Source: Carposina sasakii (Eukaryota; Arthropoda; Insecta; Lepidoptera; Carposinidae). From it: a stretch of DNA of 64,000 nucleotides. Under the pieces are notes generated by a model. That model ran no database searches and was not told the DNA's origin. It worked only from the letters and a program-made list of their open reading frames with translations. Positions 34,283 through 43,478 of the stretch are shown here, piece after piece (position 1 is the first letter of the stretch; the number at the start of each line of letters is the position of its first letter). The stretch covers positions 9,876,455-9,940,454 of the forward strand of contig CP053166.1 of assembly GCA_014607495.2 (NCBI GenBank), given 5' to 3'. A program made the position numbers and the translations under genes.

Positions 34283-36135
34283 TTCAGGTACACGCGGGTA
34301 GACTGCAATATTTTTTAAATAGTTGGACAAATATTACCAAAAATAATGTTATCCTTAATTGGATTGAACACGGCTATAAAATACCTTTATTACGTAAAGT
34401 TCAGCAACGGATAATACCTTCTAATAATCTTTCTAATTTAGAAATCAAAGATATGGCAATAGCCATTAATGATTTATTTAAATTAGGAGCAGTTTCAGAA
34501 TGTGAGCCACAAAACGATGAATTTATTTCTAAAATATTTTTGGTTCCCAAACCAAACGGCACTAAAAGGTTTATTCTAAACTTAAAATTATTTAACAAGT
34601 TCATTCCTCACGACCATTTTAAAATGGAAGATTTCAGGACTGTTACAAAGATTATACAACCTAATATGTTTATGGCGACTATCGACCTAAAAGAATCTTA
34701 TCTTTTGGTACCTATATTTCATGGGCATAGAAAATATTTAAGATTTCATTTTCAAAACAAAACATATGAGTTTAATGCCATGCCATACGGCTTATCGTCA
34801 GCGCCTAGAACTTTTACTAAGTTAATGAAGGAGGTAATGGGTTATCTGAGGAATAATGGCTTCTTATCCGTCATTTATTTAGATGATATACTGTGTTTGG
34901 GTACATCTTATCTAGATTGTTTATTAAACGTTACAGAAACAATAAAACTTTTAGAGTGTTTAGGTTTCGTAATTAACTTTAAAAAAAGTTTAATACAGCC
35001 TAGTCAAGAACGGCAGTTTTTAGGATTCGTGTTTAATTCTGTAAATATGACTATTACTTTACCTCAAACTAAAAAAGACAATATAAGAAAGTTAGCAATG
35101 AAGTATCACTCTTTGAGCCCTTGTTCTATTAGACAATTTTCTCATTTTATTGGAACGCTTACTGCAGCATGCCCTGCAGTAAAATATGGGTGGCTGTATA
35201 CTAAACGCCTTGAACGACAAAAGTATCTTGCTTTAAAAGGGACAAATGATTATGATAAAAAGTTTACTCCTTCACTGTGTATTATACCGGATATAGAATG
35301 GTGGATCGATAACATTTCTTCAGCTAGTCGCTCGATACAGTCAATAAAATACGATATGGAAATATTTACAGATGCATCTGGATCAGGTTGGGGTGCATTT
35401 TGTAATAATAAGAGAGTTAATGGTAAATGGAAAGACGATGAAATCAATTTTCACATAAATTTTTTGTAATTACTCGCAGTATTTTTTGGTTTAAAATGTT
35501 TTGTGCGAGATTATTCTAATTTGAATATTTTATTGAGGGTAGATAATAAAACTGCGGAAAGTTACGTAAACCGAATGGGTGGTATCCAATATCCACATTT
35601 GAGCGAATTAGCCCGTGAAATTTGGCAGTGGTGCGAGATCCGAAATATTTGGGTAACTGCATCTTACATTAACACCAAAGACAATATAGAAGCAGATGAA
35701 GAGTCAAGGAAACGTAATCTAGATATTGAGTGGGCACTTAGTAACTCAGCGTTTCAAAAAATAGTTAAATACTTTGGTCAACCTAACATAGATCTCTTCG
35801 CATCTCGTACCAACGCCAAATGCCATAAATACATATCGTGGAAACCTGATCCAGATGCATTAGCCATTGATGCATTTACGGTCAATTGGAAAAATTTATT
35901 ACATAAAATAATTAGTGACAAGGTTGAAGGTATTTTCGTATTCCCCTATTGGCACTCTCAGCCTTGGTTCCCGTTACTGCAGAGTATGATAGTATCAGAT
36001 GTATTATTTCTTGAAACCGATGAAGACATGTTACTGTCTTGTTCCAGGAATCGTCACTTCAAACGTCCTACCCTGGGTGTAGCAATGCTCTCAGGGAAGC
36101 ATTTATACAACGTAAAGTACCAACACCCTCGTTAG
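34160..36135 (+). pseudogene. pol: DIRS pol (RT, RNase H, methylase-like) with one nonsense codon
   Basis: Open in the -1 frame relative to the end of gag; ATG 34453 is internal. RT motifs: FLVPKPNGTKRF, MATIDLKESYL (motif A), MPYGLSSAPRTF, YLDD (near 34880). RNase H: EIFTDASGSGWGAF (35360-35400) and VDNKTAE (near 35545). The only break is TAA at 35467-35469, sitting where a glutamate is expected in the NFL-E-LLAVFFGLK block, the likely second catalytic acid of RNase H. From about 35770 a segment with PNIDLFASRTNAKCHKYISW, then PDPDALAIDAF, then FVFPYWHSQPW corresponds to the methylase-like region of DIRS1 pol. The frame ends at 36135 inside the recombinase ORF. Confidence 0.88.
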
Positions 36136-37046
36136 ATTTAATGATGGCATCGTTAGCTAAGAATACTTTATCACAATATAGTGTCACGTATAAGTTATGG
36201 TGGGAATTTTGTGCTAATGTCAATCATAATCCTTACATATGTTCCATACCATTGATAATGACCTTTCTGACGAATCAATTTAATCAAGGGACTGCATACG
36301 GAAGTTTGAATAGTCATCGATCTGCATTAAGCTTACTTTTAGGTAACGATCTTGGTTCAGAAGAACAAATTAAAAGGTTGCTTAGAGGGGTTTACAAATT
36401 AAGGCCAGTCACTTCCAAATATACATTTACATGGGACCCGCAAATTGTATTAAATCACTTATCGGAATGGGTTCCCAATGATAACTTATCAATGGTCAAA
36501 ATTACCAAAAAACTTGTAACACTTTTAGCGTTATGCACGGCACATCGTGTTCAAACTTTATCAATGATTAAAATAGATAAAATTAATGTAAAAGAAACCG
36601 GTATTGAAATAATAATACATGACATAATAAAAACATCTTCGATTGGCCGCGACCAGCCTGTTCTCTTTCTGCCCTATTTCAATGAAAATAAAAATATATG
36701 TCCAGCCACCGTTTTACAAGATTATTTATCACATACGAATGGTCTAAGACCTGATTCCATTACAAATTTAATATTAACCACCAAGCGGCCTTACCACGGC
36801 GCGAGCCCTTCTACAATTAGCCGCTGGATCAAGGAGGTATTAAGCGAGAGTGGTATAGATACATCTCAATTCAGCGCGCATAGTACGCGGCACGCTGCTA
36901 CCTCTTCAGCGTATGCGGCTGGGATTTCACTCGAGGCTATTAGAAAGACAGCAGGCTGGACGCAAAACTCGCAAACATTTGCAAGATTTTATAACCGGCC
37001 TTTAATTAATAATGATAGTTTTTCGGCAGCAGTCTGTCTTAGATAG
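36039..37046 (+). CDS. DIRS tyrosine recombinase
   Basis: 335-residue intact frame overlapping the pol end by 97 bases. It joins circular cDNA to the genome by breaking and rejoining strands through a tyrosine, instead of an integrase. Seen: first arginine in LCTAHRVQTLS (about residue 169), HxxR box AHSTRHAAT (about 281-289), GWT (about 307) and the tyrosine in FARFYNRP (about 318). The N-terminal half (KNTLSQYSVTYKLWWEFC, GTAYGSLNSHRSALSLLL) matches the SAM-like core-binding domain. No breaks. Confidence 0.92.
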   Translation: MFQESSLQTSYPGCSNALREAFIQRKVPTPSLDLMMASLAKNTLSQYSVTYKLWWEFCANVNHNPYICSIPLIMTFLTNQFNQGTAYGSLNSHRSALSLLLGNDLGSEEQIKRLLRGVYKLRPVTSKYTFTWDPQIVLNHLSEWVPNDNLSMVKITKKLVTLLALCTAHRVQTLSMIKIDKINVKETGIEIIIHDIIKTSSIGRDQPVLFLPYFNENKNICPATVLQDYLSHTNGLRPDSITNLILTTKRPYHGASPSTISRWIKEVLSESGIDTSQFSAHSTRHAATSSAYAAGISLEAIRKTAGWTQNSQTFARFYNRPLINNDSFSAAVCLR

Positions 37047-37261
37047 ATGTGATTATATATTTTGTTATGGTTATTACCTATGTACTTACATGATTGTATT
37101 GAAATAACTATAAAATAAGAGAAGAAAATAAATGGTTTTGTTTAGTCAGATTACCTACTATTTTATTATTGCCTAATCCTATCTAATAATTAATATAATA
37201 TGTACATATAATATTTTTACCTTGGCACACAAAAATGTAACAAAGTGTCTACTCTAAAAAT

Positions 37262-37376
37262 CTACATTGTGTTTAATATCTGAAGAATGAAGCGAATGAA
37301 ATATAATAGATGATCAAACGAACTTCTAGAAGTGAAGTTCGATCGATATTATATGAATTCGCTTCATTCGAAGATA
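37262..37376 (-). repeat. DIRS internal complementary region
   Basis: The left part (CTACATTGTGTTTAATATCT onward) is the complement of the start of the left terminal repeat. The right part, from ATAATAGATGATC, is the complement of the last ~75 bases of the right terminal repeat. The junction GCGAATGAAAT/ATAATAGATG is what a circle joining the two ends would give. This is the diagnostic DIRS layout used in making circular cDNA. Confidence 0.9.
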
Positions 37377-37431
37377 TATTAGTATCCCACCCTCCCATAC
37401 CCATAGCATTTTGTTACATTTTCCAACTCTA

Positions 37432-37628
37432 AAAAGAATGAGCTAGCAGTGGCTTCGGCCCCAAAGGTAAGAGAGTGAACGTGAACAAAAAAAAAACCTC
37501 TGAATGATGTGCGGTGTTGCCAGTAGGATGATAAAAGGACTACATTGTGTTTAATATCTTCGAATGAAGCGAATTCATATAATATCGATCGAACTTCACT
37601 TCTAGAAGTTCGTTTGATCATCTATTAT
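37432..37628 (-). repeat. DIRS right inverted terminal repeat
   Basis: Complement of the left repeat, then an extension absent from the left repeat (TCGATCGAACTTCACTTCTA, ending GTTTGATCATCTATTAT) that is matched only by the internal complementary region. Confidence 0.9.
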
Positions 37629-37756
37629 CCTAGGAATGATGAAGAAACTTGTTCGTCAAATTCGGATATAAACAAATGCATTAGCAAAATTCGAATCAAT
37701 TTTAATTTCATTGCAAAAGGAAGGGGATAAGAGAAAGTTCAGTGTAGTACTCCATA

Positions 37757-38807
37757 CACTAGATGTACCTACGAGTAATGTGACGAGTGTCAAATATTTT
37801 GGAATAAGTATACCTTCATAATAACTCGGATAAGTATCATGATGAGGGTATACCTATTATAGTAGAACTTTTTAAGTAATAATTTTATATTGCATAACAA
37901 CTAATGGCATAAACCTCTTTTCGCAGAATATCGTTTGGCATTAACTCATTTAGCATACATTGAAACCCATATTTCTGTAAGTCATCTGTTCATAAGTCAT
38001 CATTATCTGTACGCATAATTTTGGTATCCATAATAATCACAATGTATAATCATCACATCGCAGAAAGTTCAAAACCAGATTCATCTTTTGGCATATATTT
38101 GATTACACAGAATGTGGGTACCTTAAAGCAATAGGAGCTAATATAAGATTAGTATAATTTTATTTTCTGATTAATTTAATTGTTTTTTTTTCTAATAATT
38201 GTAATAAATAAAAGTTGATTTAATGATAATTATTTGGTTTTTATATCCTTGCCCATGAGAGCATGTTCGTTTCTGGCACTCGCCGGCCGCTGCCGCGGCA
38301 CGCTCGCTTCGCTCGCTCGGCTCGTGCATAAGAGGTCACAGTTCTAACCTAACCTAACCTACGCATTTTTAAAGAAGAAAGTAACCCAATCTATATTATT
38401 CTAATTGAAATTCTATGATCTTCATAGTATGCCTAGTTAAATTATGCCAAATAATCTGTACTCTAAATGAACGTTATGCTAAATGATATTATACAAAATT
38501 ATAACTATGCCAAAGGTAAATATGCCAATAAAAATTCTACTATCTTAAATGTATGCCATTCTAAATTCGGTCATAAGCACATTATACCTAAAAATATTTA
38601 TGTCAAATATTTTTTATGCCTAATAAATGATCGACTAAAGAAGTTTCTGCGAAGTCAGTTATCCCAAATAGGTTTCGGAGTATCAAGTTTCTACCAAATA
38701 GACCGCCCCCCACTAGATGTACCTACGAGTAATGTGACGAGTGTCAAATATTTTGGAATAAGTATACCTTCATAATAACTCGGATAAGTATCATGATGAT
38801 GGTATAC
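37757..38807. repeat. Direct 97-base repeats flanking an 857-base segment
   Basis: Copies at 37757-37853 and 38711-38807 start CACTAGATGTACCTACGAGT and differ at a single base by eye. Between them are many short TTGGCAT/ATGCCAAA-type motifs in both orientations, and near 38270-38365 a CpG-rich block (CGCTCGCTTCGCTCGCTCGG) next to three TAACC units. The whole may be a transposon with subterminal motifs, or a recent tandem duplication. Confidence 0.6.
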
Positions 38808-39007
38808 AGGGTGGTATATGATGGTTTATTGAAAGCTTTGTGAATGGCTTCAAATAATTACCTACTAATGCGAAAACCGTAAAAAAATTCCACAAATTGC
38901 TAATTTATTCTGAATATTTTGAATTAGGTTACGATATTTGCTTGATTATCACTTAAACCCGATGTTGCCAATGTTCCTCTAAGCCAATACTAGAACCAAA
39001 CCAATGT

Positions 39008-39273
39008 ACATACATATATATATACCTATAATCACGCCTTTACGAGTATCCCTTACGGGGTAGAGCACCAAGGGCCGATAGAACCACATGGTGCCACTTC
39101 TGACCAATTTTAAGGATATAGTTGAGATGTAAAAGTTCAGTTAGTAGTGACAGGTGGTCAGCCCATCGCCTACAAAACACCAAAACCCTCTTGTCCCTCT
39201 ACTGACTTGTACAGTATACCCGGGAAGAGAAGCAGCTATACGTTTTCTTTTTCACTCCCAGAGCAGCATAGAA
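39008..39273 (-). repeat. Family D dispersed repeat
   Basis: Near full-length minus copy: starts with a TACATACATATATATATACC tail, then GGGCCGATAGAACCACATGG, CAGCCCATCGCCTACAAAAC, ends CACTCCCAGAGCAGCATAGA. Confidence 0.65.
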
Positions 39274-39483
39274 GTAATCCAATGTACTTAAGTATAATTA
39301 CGTACCTACCTATAAATGAATCTCTATTCCCCTTTCTTGGCCATCTCTTGGATCAATTTCGATAATTACAAAATCTTAAAACACTTAACAAAATCATCAT
39401 GGCTAATGAAAATAATAAAATTGATAAGTACTTTTGAATGGCTATAAAGACAAGCGGGCTAAGTCGCGGGCGTCCGCTAATCG

Positions 39484-39774
39484 TTGATTAATTTCGGTAG
39501 TCGGTTATATAGAATAACTCTGATTTCGAAACTAACATTTTTTGTATGCAGTAACACAGATAATGAAGTCATACACATAGTAACTAGCGCCATCATCCAG
39601 AGGAACTATTTGATGAAACGCACTCTATCAAACAAAGCTTATTTAATCCTATTATTTTTGGCCGCAGACGAAAGGCAAAGGAATTGTTCTCCTTCAGCCA
39701 GTTATAATCGTCGTGTGGCTTTTAATTTAATCCGGGATACACTTGATTGGGTATTTACGAGCTTTTATATATAG
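39484..39774 (+). repeat. Dispersed repeat containing CATACACATAGTAACTAGCG
   Basis: The same block is at 5890-5955 (TCATACACATAGTAACTATC) and, inverted, at 57515-57625. The 96-codon frame here is part of this repeat and has no protein motif. Confidence 0.45.
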
Positions 39775-40070
39775 AAAACTCTAAAGATATATTACGGCTG
39801 TTAAGATTTTGAAATACTTTCCGAATAAAGTATGCTCACGTGTTGAGTTTAACCCAAATACTTAATTAAACGGGCTTGGGGTTTCGAATGATTAAGTACT
39901 TTCTATTTTAGAATATTTATCCTATACGAGTAGATTCGTCAATAAATCAGATAATGTGTATTTTACAGTACAATAATGTCACGTACATAAGTATTACAAT
40001 AGCGAAGTTAGATTAAATTTAGGTAGGCGTAGGTACCTTTTTACTCTTATATTTACTTATAAGCTTGAAT

Positions 40071-40336
40071 TCTTCTATGCTGCTATGGGAGTGAAAAAAA
40101 ACGTATAATACTACAGCTGCTTCTCTTCCCAGGCATACTGTACAAGTCAGTAGAGAGACAAGAGGGTTTTGGTGTTTTGTAGGCGATGGGCTGACTACCT
40201 GTCACTACTAACCGAACTTGTACATCTTAACTATACCCTCAAAATTGGTCAGAAGTGGCACCATGTGGTTCTATCAGCCCTTGGTGCTCTGCCTATCCCG
40301 TAAGGGATAAAGGCGTGATTATATGTATATATGTAT
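40071..40336 (+). repeat. Family D dispersed repeat
   Basis: Near full-length plus copy, TTCTATGCTGCTATGGGAGT to GATTATATGTATATATGTAT. Confidence 0.65.
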
Positions 40337-40449
40337 TGCATTATAAAAAAAATACAAATCGTGGCCTTTTTTAAAAAAAACCTTTGCTGCCACCTATACT
40401 TAGCTCCCAACGATGAAGTTACGAGTAGTATACCTACTACACTAACTTT

Positions 40450-40668
40450 ATGATTGCTGTAGGTACGGTTGCTTTGTTCTTTTGTTATACAAATATCTAT
40501 AAGCTATTATTACCTAGCTACCAGCGTTATGAAGGATTTGACAGCACAATACCATCATCTCCTCATCCCTCCGCGACCCAGATAAGTAATTGGATTACGC
40601 GTGTGCCCAATCCGCATAATTTGTGCCCAGGCGACGGGAGTTGTTCCCGTTGTTTAGAAGAACCAGAC
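40450..40668 (+). CDS. Candidate first coding exon of a type II membrane protein
   Basis: 73 codons from ATG 40450 to an exact CAGAC/GTAAGTA donor (last exonic base 40668, phase 0). The product begins with a hydrophobic segment (MIAVGTVALFFCYTNIYKLL), then a Ser/Pro-rich stretch and a cysteine cluster (CPGDGSCSRCLEEPD). The anchor-stem layout resembles Golgi glycosyltransferases, but no catalytic region is seen and I do not recognise the family. No continuing exon was found before the UQCC2-like gene at 43041, so it may be a fragment or have a long intron. Confidence 0.33.
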
Positions 40669-40714
40669 GTAAGTACCTACATAATCTGAGATTTACTCAG
40701 AGTAAAGAAACTAG

Positions 40715-40962
40715 TACAGAATGATTTTTGGTCGTTAACGTTCCCGAAAACTACGGAATCTCCTCATAATCACGATCATTTTTCTCCATGGAAGCATACC
40801 TGGGAAGTGTCTGGTTTCCAAAATATTAGGGTCCAAAGTTAAGTAAATAGATTGCGTTTTTCTGCATAAATGTACATTGACGCATGTAGCAAGATTTTTT
40901 TACGAGAAATAATTAATATCTGTCTTAGAAAAAACTAGCATAAACATAGGACACTATGAGTT
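40715..40962 (+). mobile_element. MITE family B, 3'-truncated copy
   Basis: TACAGAATGATTTTTGGTCG at the left, same interior as the others, right third missing. Confidence 0.65.
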
Positions 40963-41089
40963 TGAGTAACGAATCTAGGCGCGGAATACCTGCGGTGTTG
41001 CTGGCTACATTACACATAATATTCTGTGGACGATACCGACACTGACAGTAATTTACGAATAAGTAGGTATTTTAAAATCAATTTCAAAT

Positions 41090-41341
41090 TATACGGGATA
41101 AAAACATTTTCCCGGGATAAAAAGTAGCCTATATGTTAAGTGGGACCTGTCAACTGAAAACTGCATCGAAATCGGTTCAGCCGTTTCTGAGATTACGTTC
41201 ACAGACAAACCGACAAACAGACAAAAATTCAAAAAATCATTGTTTTTGGTACTATTGCGTTGATAAAGATATTCAAATTTTTTTTATGTGTCTTCCATGT
41301 ACAGACAGCGATTCGTTACATTTTTATTATATGTATAGATA
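41090..41341 (-). repeat. Family E dispersed repeat, truncated
   Basis: Minus-oriented from CGGGATAAAAACATTTTCCC to TACAGACAGCGATTCGTTAC; lacks the GGCGTCCACTAGT end. Confidence 0.55.
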
Positions 41342-41439
41342 GAACATAGATGATATGCTGTAGGTTTCATGCAATGCAAAGATAAGCAGCACGCCTTTAT
41401 ATGCGATTCGGGTAGGTATTAATTAGGATTAGTTAGGAT

Positions 41440-41790
41440 ATGGTTGATCGTTTCATCTTTAAACATTGTGCTGAGGGATTCAGCTTTGTTTGCCGAGTTT
41501 TGGCTAGTGTAGGTATTATAAAATTATTAATAAAGAAATGGAAAAAAATTCCTCACCCGGGTGGGAATCGAACCCACGACCTCTGCATTCCGTGCCAGCG
41601 CTCTTACCACTGAGCCACCGGGTCAATTACTCGGATGACGAATTTTACCACCTCTTTTTGAAATTACATTATTGGAAACGTTATTTTTCATCCCGATAGC
41701 TATACATAAGCCAAATCTCGGCAAACAAAGCTGAATCCCTCAGCACAATGTTTTAATGATGAAACGATCAACCATATCCTAACGGATTAT
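41440..41790. repeat. Fold-back repeat enclosing a tRNA-like SINE head
   Basis: Arms at 41449-41520 and 41704-41783 are inverted copies (GCTGAGGGATTCAGCTTTGT against ACAAAGCTGAATCCCTCAGC). Between them, on the minus strand, lies a tRNA-like sequence. Confidence 0.6.
41549..41626 (-). repeat. tRNA-derived sequence (SINE head), copy 1
   Basis: Minus strand: GACCCGGTGGCTCAGTGGTA includes a Pol III A box (TGGCTCAGTGG) and GGTTCGATTCC is a perfect B box. The acceptor and D arms pair, but the anticodon stem does not, so this is not a working tRNA. Confidence 0.6.
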
Positions 41791-41978
41791 ATTATGGAGA
41801 AGTGTTTTTATCTTAGTCAAGATATTATATATTATAAAATTATTAATAAAGAAATGGAAAAAAATTCCTCACCCTCAATTAATTCATCAATTAGTGTAGG
41901 TATAGCTATCGGGATAAAGAATAACGTTGCCAATATGTAATTTAGAAAAGAGATGGTAAAATTCGTCATCCGAGTAAT

Positions 41979-42052
41979 TGACCCGGTGGCTTAGTGGTTA
42001 TAGCGGCTGGCACGGTTTGCAGTGGTCGTAGGTTCGATTCTCACTCGGGTGA
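41979..42052 (+). repeat. tRNA-derived sequence (SINE head), copy 2
   Basis: GACCCGGTGGCTTAGTGGTT and GGTTCGATTCTCACTCGGGT: A and B boxes as in copy 1, followed by the same GAAGAATTTTTTCCATTTTC tail. A third, 5'-truncated fragment lies at 52765-52830. Confidence 0.6.
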
Positions 42053-42059
42053 AGAATTT

Positions 42060-42945
42060 TTTCCATTTTCTTTATTAATAATTTTACGGGACCTGGCCGG
42101 GCGGCTCGTAGAGTTCACACGTGACCAAAATGCTGGCTGCTACTTAGGCCAAAGAATAAGTATAGCCATTCAGCGCGGCAACGCAGCCAGCATTTTGGGC
42201 ACGCTACCTGATAAGGTAGATCGGCTGACCATCCTGTAAAAATTCGGATGGTTAACCGACCTCCCACAGGTACGCCACAGATCTAAGTAGTTCTAAGTTA
42301 GCTATAACACATTTAAAATATAAATAAAAACTTGAAAAATAATTTTATAATAGGTATTAATTTGTAATGTAAATAAAGAAGAAGATTAAATTGAAAAATT
42401 AAAGTCGCCACGTATAAATCTTATTTCATAAATTCAGATATTATACCAAATCTGTGGAAATCATACATATTAGTTAGAATAGACATGGCTGTATGAACAT
42501 TCGACTCCTATGACTTAAGGTTTAAAAAAATATCGACTATCATAGGGATGTGACATGTCATGACAATGTTTCAAAACATCGATGACAACGATCTATAGCT
42601 GAAAGTCAGAGACAATCAGAGTCAATGCTAATGCTTTCCTTTTCTAAATTAAAAACTTCGTTTTATAAATAAATGAAACAATTATAACAACATAACCGAT
42701 TATTTTTTGATCATATAAAGAAATATTCCTGATCCTATCTCCCAAGATCAAAATATTTTGATATTTTATTAATTTAAAATTTCTATATCTAACTATATAT
42801 ATACGCTAAATCAGTTGAAAGACTTAAAATTATATAAAACGTAATGTTAATCAATTAATCAAATCGCTTGCTTTAATAACGATTATTCGTCTATTAATAT
42901 CGATACATAATGGTCAAAACGATGTTCATCGACATCCCTAAGCCA
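42060..42945. other. Spacer upstream of the UQCC2-METTL15 pair
   Basis: No exon recognised. The frame ending at 42239 is a continuation of the SINE region. Confidence 0.4.
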
Positions 42946-43040
42946 AACTGTCAATGTCAAATACCAAAACAAATGTCAAAAAAACGCAGGGAATTTTATT
43001 AACTTCCCTTTTTTAAATAATGTTCTAGGAAAAGCGAATT
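42946..43040 (+). promoter_or_regulatory. Probable promoter and 5' UTR of the UQCC2-METTL15 unit
   Basis: Three TGTCAA motifs lie at 42949-42980 (ACTGTCAATGTCAAATACC, AATGTCAAAA), shortly before the start codon at 43041. No TATA box is seen. Assignment rests on position only. Confidence 0.35.
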
Positions 43041-43469
43041 ATGACTAGTCAGTACAAAAAATTTGTAAAATTAATAGCGAAGTGGCCCTTGGACTGCTCA
43101 AAAGGGGAGCGGTAATATAATTTTTTCTGTCATTATTCAAGTAAGTACTTACAGGTTATAAACCAAGTTTCATGAAAAATCTTATTCTATTATTTCAGGG
43201 ATCTGGGAAAGTTTATCAGAGATAAAGTGAAACTAGTATTTGAGTCTTCAGAAAAACAAAATCTCGATTCAGATTTATGTAATCGTCAATACAACGCTTT
43301 AAATAGGCTTGCTGACAACCATTACAAAAACAAGTACAAACGTACCAAAAGCAGTACCGCCACAGGTTTGAGTACCGAGGAGTGTAATCTGATCTTATCC
43401 AACGAAGTTCTAGACTACCTAAAAGAGGAAAATAAAGGTTTCTTTGGAAAAATCTTGAATAAATCTTAA
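43041..43469 (+). CDS. Uqcc2: UQCC2-like cytochrome bc1 (complex III) assembly factor
   Basis: Two exons, 43041-43111 and 43199-43469, joined in phase 2 (GAGCG/GTAATA to TTTCAG/GGATCTG), giving 113 residues. UQCC2 works in the mitochondrial matrix with UQCC1 to support cytochrome b synthesis and early complex III assembly. Family pattern seen: YKKFVKLIAKWPLD near the start, ERDLGKFIRDKV across the splice junction, LADNHYKNKY, TGLSTEECNLIL and LKEENKGFF. The length suits the family. Its stop (43467-43469) lies only 9 bases before the next start codon. Confidence 0.88.
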
Positions 43470-43478
43470 ATTTTAACC

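Larger units (their letters stand above)
32691..37628 (+). mobile_element. DIRS1-like tyrosine-recombinase retrotransposon, near-complete
   Basis: About 4.94 kb. Order: left inverted terminal repeat (32691-32846), gag with one intron (32926-34282), pol with RT, RNase H and methylase-like regions (about 34160-36135), tyrosine recombinase (36039-37046), internal complementary region (37262-37376), right inverted terminal repeat (37432-37628). No integrase or aspartic protease is seen, as expected for DIRS elements. There is no obvious target duplication, also as expected for recombinase insertion. The two terminal repeats differ mainly by a 6-base indel in an A/T run, so the copy is young. Confidence 0.92.

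Noticed and set aside
34008..34301. 97-codon ORF inside DIRS gag
   Set aside because: An overlapping frame of the Arg/Gly-rich gag tail; no independent evidence.
38346..38363. Telomeric repeat or internal telomere
   Set aside because: Only about three units, next to a repeat block that recurs elsewhere inside transposons; better explained as part of a mobile module.
41549..41626. A functional tRNA gene
   Set aside because: A and B boxes are good but the anticodon stem does not pair and the sequence is repeated with SINE tails, so it is tRNA-derived only.
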